A stretch of DNA of 64,000 nucleotides, taken from Clavelina lepadiformis (lineage: Eukaryota; Chordata; Ascidiacea; Aplousobranchia; Clavelinidae). This document shows, piece after piece, positions 36,035 through 45,338 of the stretch. Position 1 is the first letter of the stretch. The number at the start of each line of letters is the position of its first letter. The DNA lies in contig NC_135240.1 of assembly GCF_947623445.1 (NCBI RefSeq), positions 1,302,001 to 1,366,000 of the forward strand, in the 5' to 3' direction. A program made the translations under genes and the position numbers. The notes beneath the pieces were generated by a model that saw nothing but the letters and a program-made list of their open reading frames with translations, did not search any database and had not been told where the DNA came from.

Positions 36035-37561
36035 CTATCTAGTGTGAACTTTCATGTGAGTTGTCAAACTGCTGTTTCCTGAAAATGATTTGCAACAAAC
36101 ATCACATTGATAAGGGCGCTCTCTAGTATGGACTTTCATATGTTGCTTCAAATTGCTGTTTTGTGAAAATGATTTGTAGCAAACATCGCATTGATAAGGG
36201 CGCTCTCCAGTGTGGACTTTCATATGACGCTGCAAATGGCCGCTTTCGAAAAATGATTTGCAACAAACATCACATTGATAAAGGCGCTCTCCAGTGTGGA
36301 TTTTCATATGACGCTGCAATTGGCCGCTTTCGAAAAATGATTTGCAACAAACATCACATTGATAAGGGCGCTCTCCAGTATGGACTTTCATATGTTGCTT
36401 CAAATTGCTGTTTTGTGAAAATGATTTGCAGCAAACATCACATTGATAAGGGCGCTCTCTAGTGTGGACTTTCATATGACGCTGAAAATTGCTGTTTTGT
36501 GAAAATGATTTGCAGCAAACATCGCATTGATAACGGCGCTCCCCAGTATGGACTTTCATATGATTCTGCAAATTGCTGTTTTGTGAAAATGATTTGCAGC
36601 AAACATCGCATTGATAACGGCGCTCCCCAGTGTGGACTTTCATATGATTCTGCAAATTGCTGTTTCGTGAAAATGATTTGCAGCAAACATCGCATTGATA
36701 AGGGCGCTCTCCAGTGTGGACTTTCATATGACGCTGCAAATGGCAGCTTTCGAAAAATGATTTGCAACAAACATCACATTGATAAGGGCGCTCCCCAGTG
36801 TGGGCTTTCATATGATTCTGCAAATTGCTGTTTAGTGAAAATAATTTGCAGCAAACATCACATTGATAAGGGCGCTCTCCAGTATGGACTTTCATATGAC
36901 GCTGCAAACTGCTGTTTTGTGAAAATGATTTACAGCAAACATCGCATTGATAAGGACGCTCTCTAGTGTGGACTTTCATATGACGCTGCAAATGGCCGCT
37001 TTCGAAAAATGATTTGCAACAAACATCACATTGATAAGGGCGCTCTCCAGTATGGACTTTCATATGACGCTGCAAATGGCCACTTAGTGAAAATGATTTG
37101 CAGCAAATATCGCATTGATAAGGACGATCTCCAGTGTGGACTTTCATATGACGCTGCAAACTGCTATTTAGTGAAAATGATTTGCAACAAACATCACATT
37201 GATAAGGACGCTCTCTAGTGTGGACTTTCATATGATTCTGCAAACTGCTATTTAGTGAAAATGATTTGCAACAAACATCACATTGATAAGGACGCTCTCT
37301 AGTGTGGACTTTCATATGATTCTGCAAACTGCTATTTAGTGAAAATGATTTGCAACAAATCCGACATTGATATGGCTGCTCACCAGTGTGAGTCCTTGAA
37401 TGAGAATTCAAGTTTGATTTGTGTTTAAAAGATTTATCACAAACTTTGCAGGAAAAATGTTTTCCTTTGTCTTTTTCCTTAGTTGCCATCAAACATCCAA
37501 TATTGCTTTTAATGTTTTTACAATTTGTCTTTTCTTTATCAGAAAACTTCAAAGCTGACAT
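36035..37561 (-). CDS. C2H2 zinc-finger protein, 17 fingers
   Basis: An uninterrupted 508-residue frame. About 34 residues of Lys-rich leader (MSALKFSDKEKTNCKN) precede 17 C2H2 fingers of one 84-bp unit, consensus YQCDVCCKSFxxxxxLQxHMKVH. The linkers are TGERPYQC or TRERPYQC. A Cys directly after the second zinc Cys (VCCKSF) is kept in nearly all fingers. The DNA-contact region falls into few types (LNSSLQN, ESGHLQR, QNSNLKQ), so whole units have been duplicated and homogenised. Expected to be a nuclear DNA-binding protein; its target is unknown. The frame ends right after a linker (HTR, stop) where further fingers formerly followed, so the stop looks recent. The antisense strand is open over long stretches only because of the repeat. 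Confidence 0.9.
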   Translation of the reverse strand: MSALKFSDKEKTNCKNIKSNIGCLMATKEKDKGKHFSCKVCDKSFKHKSNLNSHSRTHTGEQPYQCRICCKSFSLNSSLQNHMKVHTRERPYQCDVCCKSFSLNSSLQNHMKVHTRERPYQCDVCCKSFSLNSSLQRHMKVHTGDRPYQCDICCKSFSLSGHLQRHMKVHTGERPYQCDVCCKSFFESGHLQRHMKVHTRERPYQCDVCCKSFSQNSSLQRHMKVHTGERPYQCDVCCKLFSLNSNLQNHMKAHTGERPYQCDVCCKSFFESCHLQRHMKVHTGERPYQCDVCCKSFSRNSNLQNHMKVHTGERRYQCDVCCKSFSQNSNLQNHMKVHTGERRYQCDVCCKSFSQNSNFQRHMKVHTRERPYQCDVCCKSFSQNSNLKQHMKVHTGERPYQCDVCCKSFFESGQLQRHMKIHTGERLYQCDVCCKSFFESGHLQRHMKVHTGERPYQCDVCYKSFSQNSNLKQHMKVHTRERPYQCDVCCKSFSGNSSLTTHMKVHTR

Positions 37562-37624
37562 GTTGCAATCGTTGTATTTGTGTACAAACTTTTGATTTAA
37601 CTTTTCAGACTCAGCAGTTGTTGA

Positions 37625-37945
37625 TTTTTAAATATTTAAAGTTACACAATCCTGTAAAACAAAACTTAGTTGAAGTCTATGTCATCATGGTTATGCACCT
37701 ATACAGCATACAAAACAAAGCCTGGGAAGAAAAATGATTGCAACAAACATCGCATTGATAAGAACGTTCTCCAGTATGGACATTCATATGCTGTTTCAAG
37801 GAGCTGCTTTGTGAAAATGATTTCAAACAAATTTTGCATTGGTAAGGGCGCTCTCCAGTGTGGACGTTCATATGATTCTGCAAATGGCCGCTTTATAAAA
37901 AAAATTTACAGCAAACATCACATTGATAAGGGCGCTCTCCAGTGT
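37625..37945 (-). pseudogene. Third C2H2 finger block, relic
   Basis: The minus strand reads GERPYQCDVCCKFFL, a stop, [37 protein letters not shown], then loses the pattern at about 37735 where sequence homologous to 35237-35290 begins. The block is cut at 37945 inside a linker codon by the LTR of the BEL/Pao element. It is a deleted paralogue of the 17-finger gene. Confidence 0.8.
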
Positions 37946-38647
37946 TGTAACAGATGTAATAAGAAGGTTATTGTTGCTAACTGTAAATAGCGCCAGTTGT
38001 GGTTGACCACTACCCATAATGCCTCACCTTGCTTGCCAATGTACTAACATGCGGTTACATATTCTATTCCAGATTATCTTATATATATGCGTGTTATCTT
38101 TTCACTTACATATTGTAACCGGCAAATTTACAGAAGCCGATCACCTAGTCTTTTGGGCCAACAAGGCCTGAATTCCACCCTATTGGTATTTAGAAATGCA
38201 CACGTAATCTTGAAGCTGTTATATTGACCAGGTATAACGGTATAGTATATGGTAACGTGCATGTGATTTCTACAAATACCGAACCCAGGTGGTTACTTAG
38301 CATCTGAAAGTACAGTACAAACAATAATCGTAGATACCAATAAAGTAGGTCTCAATCACATGGTTACTCAGTTTACGCATTACAACATGTACACTGACCA
38401 CTACCCAAACGTACTGCATGCAACCCTCACTAAACAGGTTAGGCTAGCACAAAACTGGGCCTAACAACACGGCCTCGGCTCTAATTAAAGCAATTTAAGA
38501 CAAGAACACGTCACCACGAGGCCAGACACGCAATCACTAAAGCTGTCTGGAATTTTGATTACCAAGCCAATTGGAATTTTGGTTCATGTAACTCCTTATC
38601 ACAAATCATATAATTGGGAGGAACAACATGTTAATTTGTACGTTACA
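37946..38647 (-). mobile_element. Probable 3' LTR of BEL/Pao element
   Basis: The minus strand begins TGTAACGTACAAATT just after a G-rich, polypurine-like tract (TTCTGGGGCCGG) and ends ATCTGTTACA where finger code starts. This gives TG...CA ends with a 6-bp inverted terminus (TGTAAC/GTTACA) and about 702 bp. No second copy is present in the window to confirm it, because the 5' part of the element is missing. Confidence 0.6.
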
Positions 38648-38984
38648 TACCGGCCCCAGAATAACGCAGTGGAATGAAGTTATTCTCAAAGACACGGACA
38701 AATTCGACGGCAGCGCGCAAGGCATAACGGGTACCCAAAAAGAGGTCATTGACATAACACCACGTCTTCACAACACTCAATAGTATCAAACTGGCAAGAT
38801 AATACTAAGCATGCAAGCAACAGTGAAAATGATATAAATGGCTAGAGTAAGGCAACTAATACAGTTAACATGTGTATGTACAAATAGAAAGGTGTTTTGT
38901 CCTGTGAATGGCTAATGTATGTCTAGCATTGTAATTGCGTATGCTCGCAAATGCGCTGCTGGCCACCTTAGGCTCAGCTCGATT

Positions 38985-39690
38985 TCATGCTGCCTCTAAA
39001 AGGCAGAGCTTGCGTATGTCACGCATGAATCTGTAGTCCGCAGTTTTCACTTGGACTCTTCTCACAATCCCATCCTTGTCTGCAGTTTTCACTTGGACTC
39101 TTCTCACAATCCCATCCTTGTCTGCATATGTCTCCTCCACGCGTGCTTTTGGCCAATTTCCACGTTTGTGGCTCAACAATGTTCTTTTTGCGAAAGTGCT
39201 TCCACATGGCGTAACGCCGTAGCTTGTAATTTGCAGCACAATTATAAACAACTCTGAATTTCCCTCCAGTGCAACAGTGATGAGGGATGTACCATGTTCT
39301 CTTTGCATGGCAAAACTGTCCTTCTGGAACTTTCTTGGCATAGCCAGATTGCAGCAGTTCATTGATCTTCTTTTTGTACTGATCAAACAAGCTCATGTCC
39401 TTCTCAAGCTTGCGCTTCAAATATGCCAATCGCTTCACAGCCAGAAAACGATTGTATGGCAGGGTGACATTGTCGGTTTTCCATAGAAGTCCCAACTGGT
39501 ATCGTCCATCTTTTTTCTGAACTGATGACTTCAGTTTATGCATGGCGCGAATATCGTCGACGGAGTAAGAAAGATCTTCTGAGTCTTCATCCTCCACAAA
39601 GTCATGATCAAACATCCTTTGCATTTGCTCATGCTCAAACTGTTGTTCCACATAAGACATTGTTGAGAGGAGGGAGGATTGTCGTCATAA
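38985..39690 (-). mobile_element. BEL/Pao pol, internally deleted
   Basis: From 39660 the frame shows the segment that precedes the BEL/Pao reverse transcriptase: EQQFEHEQM, the GRYQLGLLWK-type block, LPYNRFLAVKRLAYLKRKLE, GYAKKVPEGQF, WYIPHHCCTGGKFRVVYNCA. It then jumps directly to the C-terminal pol tail after a frame change: NWPKARVEETYADKDGIVRR and RDIRKLCLLEA. The catalytic reverse transcriptase, RNase H and integrase core are missing. A 42-bp unit is duplicated in tandem in the tail (about 39040-39123). It cannot be autonomous. It abuts the gypsy third ORF at about 39690, so one element interrupted or truncated the other. Confidence 0.8.
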
Positions 39691-40013
39691 GAATTGTGAG
39701 ACTTCTGATAGCTACCAAAGAAAAAATATATAGTGCGCCAGGAAGTTATTTTCGAGGAGCATACTAGGGCATCGATTTCCTTCAGATGTTGGTCTGGTGC
39801 AAAAACAGTTGCTTGACAGGAATGAACACGATTGGGTGCCTGTTTTTGACAATGCATACTGTCATCAAAGGTATATAATGATTTAGCATGATCGTGCTGA
39901 CACAGCAATAGTGGACGTTTGTTGACATGCGCCCTGTGATGGCGATGTTTTTTAGAGAATGAACAAGCAAGAAGACATAAAGAAATAAACAAAAGTGTGT
40001 CTGCGAAGCGCAT
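39690..40013 (-). CDS. Third ORF of the gypsy element, envelope-like, truncated
   Basis: It starts with ATG at 40013, six bases after the pol stop, with a signal-peptide-like stretch (MRFADTLLFISLCLLAC), then several His and Cys residues and a segment around ALVCSSKITSWRTIYFFFG. Position after pol, leader peptide and Cys content fit an envelope-like gene such as those of errantivirus-type elements, but no fusion peptide, furin site or membrane anchor is present because the frame runs into BEL/Pao sequence at about 39690. It is an element-borne fragment and not intact. Assignment as envelope is tentative. Confidence 0.45.
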
Positions 40014-40019
40014 ATTGAC

Positions 40020-40646
40020 TTAGTCTTGAAAACGCTGCGGAGGTATTATTTTCCGACCGGTTCGCGAAACGTTTGGTCGAACGTGTTCAGAAAGGGGTTC
40101 GGGAGCAGGAAGAGATTGAGCTTGGGTCTGAATGCTTGAGGAGTCTTTTGATTGACTTGATGCTGAGGGATCTGGTTCTGGAGGGATGCTAGGCAGACAT
40201 TCGACAGGATGCTCTGGATCTTCCAATGAAATAGCAACGTGAGCTTTCAGCCTATCAATGGAAACGGAGTCTTGTTTGCCACGCATTGAGAGGATAAAAT
40301 ATTTAGGAAAACGTTGTAAAACAGCAAAGGGTCCGGAATATGTCGAGACGAATTTAGGTTTCACGTGATCGTTACGGACATAAACCTTTTCGCACGTGAA
40401 AAGCTTCGGGTCTACATACGACTTAACGTATTTTGAAAGCGATGTTGGTTTATGTTGATGGTTATTAACAAAGGCGTGATAAGATTTGAGGTAGGCGGAT
40501 GCGTCAAACGGTGTGTTAAGCTTTTCTTCGCTAAAAAATGTCCCTGGTAAACGAAGTGAATGGCCACAAGTTAGTTCTGCTGGCGAACAACCGATTCCTC
40601 TCTGGAACGTATTATTTATAAGTAATACAGCGAAACCGAGGTGATT
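40020..40646 (-). mobile_element. Gypsy integrase C-terminal part, opposite to the rest of pol
   Basis: The minus strand is open from 40646 to the stop at 40020. It reads NHLGFAVLLINNTFQRGIGC and SPAELTCGHSLRLPGTF, a chromo/GPY-like region (KPKFVSTYSGPFAVLQRFPK, DSVSIDRLKAHV), and ends RTGRKIIPPQRF, a usual gypsy pol terminus. This is the continuation of the integrase that stops abruptly at 44010 on the plus strand (ending GDEWL): WL there joins NHLGF here. The two parts are now on opposite strands because the segment between them is inverted. Confidence 0.88.
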
Positions 40647-40655
40647 AACTCTAAC

Positions 40656-41480
40656 ATGAGCAACGAATCAAGTTCCGAATCTACCGCGAATGGTGATAAC
40701 GAACAGGAAATAGTTCCGGAATCTTTGGGCTCACCGGATATTGCCAGTACATCTGCGCCAGTTATCCCGCCGCGCAATTTATCGCCGCATCGCGATCCGT
40801 TTAATCATGTGCGCTTACCCAATTTTTGGAGTTTTGACAGTCAGAATTGGTTGAATCACTTAGATCAAAAATTTGCACTGTTTAATATCCAGTCACAGGT
40901 ACATAAATACTTGTTGACCATTGAAGCTATTCCGGCCGCAGATTTAAAATCATTTCGCATTCCGTCTGCCAATGCGCCCAATTGCTATGACTTACTTAAA
41001 GCGGAAATTCTACGAAATTCTGACCATCGCGAAGACGAGATTGAATTACTGTTATCGGATTTAGTTATCACCGATCAAAACCCGAAACATCTAATGCGCC
41101 AACTGATCAACGTTGTCGGTTCAGAAAACTTGTCGTTGCCGGTTAAGAAATTAATTCGTACCAAGTTCCTTCAAGCGTTACCGCGAGAGATCGCCATTGC
41201 ATTAGCAAGTTCAAATTATGATGATAATCTCTATTCACTTGCATCGAAGGCACACGAGGCGATGTTATTGAATCGATCACGACCTCAAAGTGGGGGATTG
41301 TGTAATCTAGCACTAGACCATCAGAAAACTACTGAGCCACAGTCTCAAGTACGATCCACAACTAAAAATTGGCAGGACAAAGTGCCTTTTTCAGACAACC
41401 AGGTAGCAAACCATGACGATTTTTCTCGCTTCGAAAAATTCCAGCCCCACGCGCCGAATTTACGATGCCCTGGAAGTTGA
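40656..41480 (+). CDS. Ty3/gypsy gag
   Basis: The frame from ATG 40656 gives about 274 residues: a Ser/Glu-rich start (MSNESSSESTANGD), then a capsid-like region with NFWSFDSQNWLNHLDQKFAL and HLMRQLINVVGSENLSLPV. No CCHC zinc knuckle is seen. The pol frame overlaps its end from 41413 in another phase, so pol is probably made by frameshifting. It is related to the relic at 1.7 kb. Confidence 0.88.
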   Translation: MSNESSSESTANGDNEQEIVPESLGSPDIASTSAPVIPPRNLSPHRDPFNHVRLPNFWSFDSQNWLNHLDQKFALFNIQSQVHKYLLTIEAIPAADLKSFRIPSANAPNCYDLLKAEILRNSDHREDEIELLLSDLVITDQNPKHLMRQLINVVGSENLSLPVKKLIRTKFLQALPREIAIALASSNYDDNLYSLASKAHEAMLLNRSRPQSGGLCNLALDHQKTTEPQSQVRSTTKNWQDKVPFSDNQVANHDDFSRFEKFQPHAPNLRCPGS

Positions 41481-44010
41481 TTTTGCTAACAATCTACATT
41501 TTTTTATTGATTCTGGGTCCACGGTATCATTAATCACTCGTTCGCACGCAGACAGTACTCAACCGTCGCTTGACTTTAATTTAAAAGCTGCCAATGGTAC
41601 TCCAATTCAAGCATACAATGTCAAAACCTTAACGTTAGATTTTGGCGTGAAGCACCCATTTCAATTTGATTTCATTGTCGCGGATGTACCACATTGCATT
41701 CTCGGGTTAGATTTTTTCCGCAAATTTCATTTAGCCATTGACCCTTCCGCTCAACAGTTAGTTTACTTACCTGATCACTCTATCATTCCTCTCGAATCTA
41801 ATTCCTACTGTCTTCAACAAATTGGTACCTTAACAAATTCTGACCCAATTTTTCAATTATTACAAGAATTTCCTAACTTATTGAAACCCTCCCCAGGTGT
41901 CATTCCCCCGAAACATGATGTGGTCCATCATATTCGCACAATTGATGACATTCCCGTTCGCTCTAAACCATATCGCTTGTCTCCCGAAAAATCAAAAATA
42001 ATGCGGGCAGAAATACAAACATTGTTAGACAACAAAATCATCGCTGAGACGCGGTCCAGCGAATACAGCAGTCCAGCATTGTTAGTACCCAAGGGTAACG
42101 GTAAACACCGTTTATGTGTTGATTATCGGAAGCTGAACCGGAAGTGCATTGATACGTCATTTCCTGTTCCATTTTTGCATAGTTTTTCGGATGATCTGTT
42201 TGGCAAAACCATTTTTTCAAAGATTGACTTAAAAAGCGCCTATTATAACATCGCCATTGCTAAAGAAGACCAACATAAAACCACGTTCGTTGTTCCAGAT
42301 GGAAATTATTATTTTCTGCGACTTCCGTTCGGTATTTCTGACGCCCCTCGTACGTTTTGTCGTTTAATCGCGGAAGTTGTCCGTCCCTTGAGAGACTTGG
42401 GTTGTTATAGTTATTTTGATGACATTATCTTAAGTTCTTCTAGCATGGAACAACACCTCAAAGATTTAAGAATCCTTTTTCAACGTTTGAATGAATTTGG
42501 GCTTCCCATTAACCCGGATAAATGCACGTTTGCTAAAAACGAAATATCGTTTTTGAGTTTCAAAGTGTCCAGTGAGGGGATTTCCCCAACGAAGGAACGC
42601 GTCGCTGCGATCACAGATTACGAACTTCCAGCTACGCGTAAACAACTCAAACGTTATTTAGGTGTCTTCTGTTATTATTTTCGATTCATCCAACATTGTT
42701 CGCACATCCTCAGGCCATTATATGATTTAGCTAACAGCTACAAAAAGAACGACGCTAAATTAGTTAGGACCGCCGAACAAAAGCGTGCTTTTTCGCTCAG
42801 TAAAACGGCCATGGCTAATGCGACAACTTTAGCATATCCACAATTGGACGCTGAAACGTTTCTTACCACAGATTGTTCTAGCGTTGCTATGGGCGCTGTT
42901 TTAGAACAAAAGCAAAAAGGAGTTTTGTGTCCACTTGTTTTCTTTTCACGCCCCCTTTCAGCAGCGCAAAGGAAATACAGCGCCTTCGATCGTGAATTAT
43001 TGGCAGCGTACACGGCGCTTCGTCATTTTCGATATTTTTTGGAAGGTCGCAATTTCACATTACGAGTGGATAACTTACCCCTTTACAATGCAATTGTATC
43101 GGGCAAACACCCACATTTGTCGCCGCGTCAATATAGACATTTGCTTTATATATCGCAATATAACCCAAAAATGATTCATCTTTCTACCCATGCCAATCAA
43201 GCAGCCGATTTTTTGTCAAGAGCTATCGCACCTCAAGTAAATTCGATATTATCATGCCCCGTACCTTTAGATTTTGCAGCAATCGCAAAAGCACAAATAG
43301 GAGATTCATCAATTGAAAAGCTGCGCTCCGCCAAATCGTCACTTCAGCTCAAAGACTGTAAATTACCAGATCAGGAAATGACGCTCGTGTGTGACGAATC
43401 CACTATACGCGAACGACCCATTGTTCCTGAACGTTTCCGCCGCACTGTCTTTGAACATTTGCATAATATCGCGCACCCTGGCACGCGTGCCTCAATCAAG
43501 CTCATTAAGGAACGTTTTTTTTAGCAGAACATGTCTAAACACATCTCGCTTTGGGTTAAGTCTTGTCCGTCCTGTCAGAAAAATAAAGTCTACAGACACA
43601 TTCGCTCGCCCTTAACAACTTACAGTGCACCGGATGGGCCAGCAGAAGTTTTAAATATTGATTTTGTGGGACCGCTACCAGTAGTGCGCCATTATCGTTA
43701 CATTATGACAATTATTTGCCGTTGGACTCGCAAGTTTCACGCCATCGCAGTTCCAGATTTAAGTGCGTTTACACTTTGCCAATATTTCATTAATCATTAC
43801 GTTTCTGGTTACGGTATTCCAAAAGAAATTATTTCAGACAGAGGATCGAATTTCACATCGTCCACATGGGCACAGTTAATGAATTATTTAGGATGTAAGG
43901 TGAAGTTTACAACAGCGTACGCGCCGCAGTCAAACGGACTCGTCGAATCGTACAACGGTAAGCTGTCGCGCGCCATCAAGTGTGCAATTGATAATGGCGA
44001 TGAATGGCTC
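41413..44010 (+). CDS. Ty3/gypsy pol: protease, RT, RNase H, integrase (to catalytic Glu)
   Basis: Domains in order: retropepsin (FFIDSGSTVSLI, about 41500; ILGLDFF); reverse transcriptase (HRLCVDYRKLN, KIDLKSAYYNI, LPFGISDAPRTF, active site YFDD near 42412); RNase H (TTDCSSVAMGAVLEQ, SAFDRELLAAY); integrase with HHCC finger (HLHNIAHPG ... CPSCQ), and D, D, E residues (NIDFVGPLP, SDRGSNF, GLVESYNGKL). An in-frame TAG at 43522-43524 replaces what is normally Trp in the integrase finger (ERFF-stop-QNMSKH); otherwise the frame is open. The integrase ends at GDEWL, and its C-terminus lies on the minus strand at 40646-40020. The good preservation says the insertion is young. Confidence 0.93.
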
Positions 44011-44029
44011 AATCACGTCGGGGTCACCA
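44011..44029 (-). other. Gypsy primer binding site
   Basis: The minus strand reads TGGTGACCCCGACGTGATT directly after ...CCCCCATT, that is an LTR-like CA end, a two-base spacer, and a TGG-initial tRNA-complementary site, the normal order for a Ty3/gypsy element. I do not name the tRNA. The last 11 bases (CCGACGTGATT) form one of the two inversion breakpoints. Confidence 0.8.
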
Positions 44030-44031
44030 AA

Positions 44032-45338
44032 TGGGGGTCTCTGTTTGTAATTTTGTAATATAGATACCGCCAAATTATGGATATTATGATATATTGTTAT
44101 CTGACTCTTAAGTATGATTAGAAGGTTGCGAATTCTGTCTAGGAACTCCTAAACTTCAGTTGAATAGTTATACAATTTTAACGCTGAGAATCTGATTAAT
44201 ATAGATTTTAATATCTTTCATTATTGCTACAAACAACACTAAGATTTACGATAATATTACGAGTCATATAGTAAGGATTTTAAGAACCCATTAGTAAGCA
44301 AGCGCAACTCTCTGCATTCATTAATACTTCAGGAAAACGTTCACAAGGTTATTACAGTTACCTCTTAGCTATAAGTAACAATTCTAGTTCTCTCTAAATC
44401 ACGCTATAATTCGCTATACTTATACGCTTAAGAAGATAATAAGGAAATAAAAATACACTGAAACAGATAATAAAAAAAGAGGATTTCAACTTGAAGAGAA
44501 TGCGTTTTTCATTACGGAAAAGATTCGGACTTTTAACGTGACGTATTACAAGTCAGGTGTTTCACACAGGAAACAATATGTCAATCAATCAACGTCTATT
44601 TTAACATAACACTGCTGTTACTACGAGTTCAATCGTACAGATAAACATGTTTACTAATAAGCTGTCAATCACACAGAAGTCATCAAAATGCAATAAGTTC
44701 AAAGGTGCAAGCAGAGGTAAGCTCGCGGAATCAACTGTCATTCAACTACATTTCGGTAAACCTGTAATTTTACCGTGAACTGTGATTGACTTATGGCAAA
44801 TATGACGTTATGTAATAGCGTGGTAAACGTCACAAATATGATTATAACAACACAACTTGGAAGACATTGGAAACAGTGTCTTCCATAACCGTTAGTTATG
44901 ATTTTTTGCTCATAACTTTAGCTATAATTGTATTGATAACTCAAAACGTTTCATGTGTGTAATTCGTATTTTGTTCTTAACGTTCTTATACTAAAACTCC
45001 TAAAACATTGGAAAATCACAAAAGCGTAAGAAAAACCATTCTTTATTAATCTTAGGTAAAAATAAAAATAGGTATATCACTCCTCTGTAACAAACTGATG
45101 TAACTTCCGAACGATATGATTTAGTACCGGCTCACACAGAGCGATTCACGACTTATCAACAAACATACACGACAAATCAAGCAAGCAAATAAAAACTGTG
45201 ACAATAAGTGCATTTTAATTGCAACCTACTGCATGCAGTATATGCAGGCCTAATTCTAATAAATATTGATATGATTTGTCATAAATTTAATTGAAATTTG
45301 AAACTACTGTATTATACTATAATAACCAACAAATATCC
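44032..45338 (-). mobile_element. Putative 5' LTR side of the gypsy element and AT-rich flank
   Basis: The inner LTR end is inferred at 44032 from the CA-TT-PBS arrangement. The outer end cannot be placed because the partner LTR is not in the window. No gene is seen. Within it, 44886-44997 is a 112-bp sequence repeated at 53430-53541 with a single mismatch noticed, possibly an LTR fragment. Confidence 0.5.

Noticed and set aside
36163-37218. Long plus-strand frames rich in KMICSKHRIDKGALQCGLSYD repeats
   Set aside because: They are the antisense of the 84-bp finger repeat; periodicity alone keeps them open.
36035-37561. CRISPR-like regular repeat spacing
   Set aside because: The 84-bp period is zinc-finger code in an animal genome, not repeats with unique spacers.
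40641-44058. Two independent head-to-head gypsy insertions
   Set aside because: The parts complement each other without overlap and the junctions sit in one inverted repeat, so a single inverted element is simpler; kept as the alternative to test.
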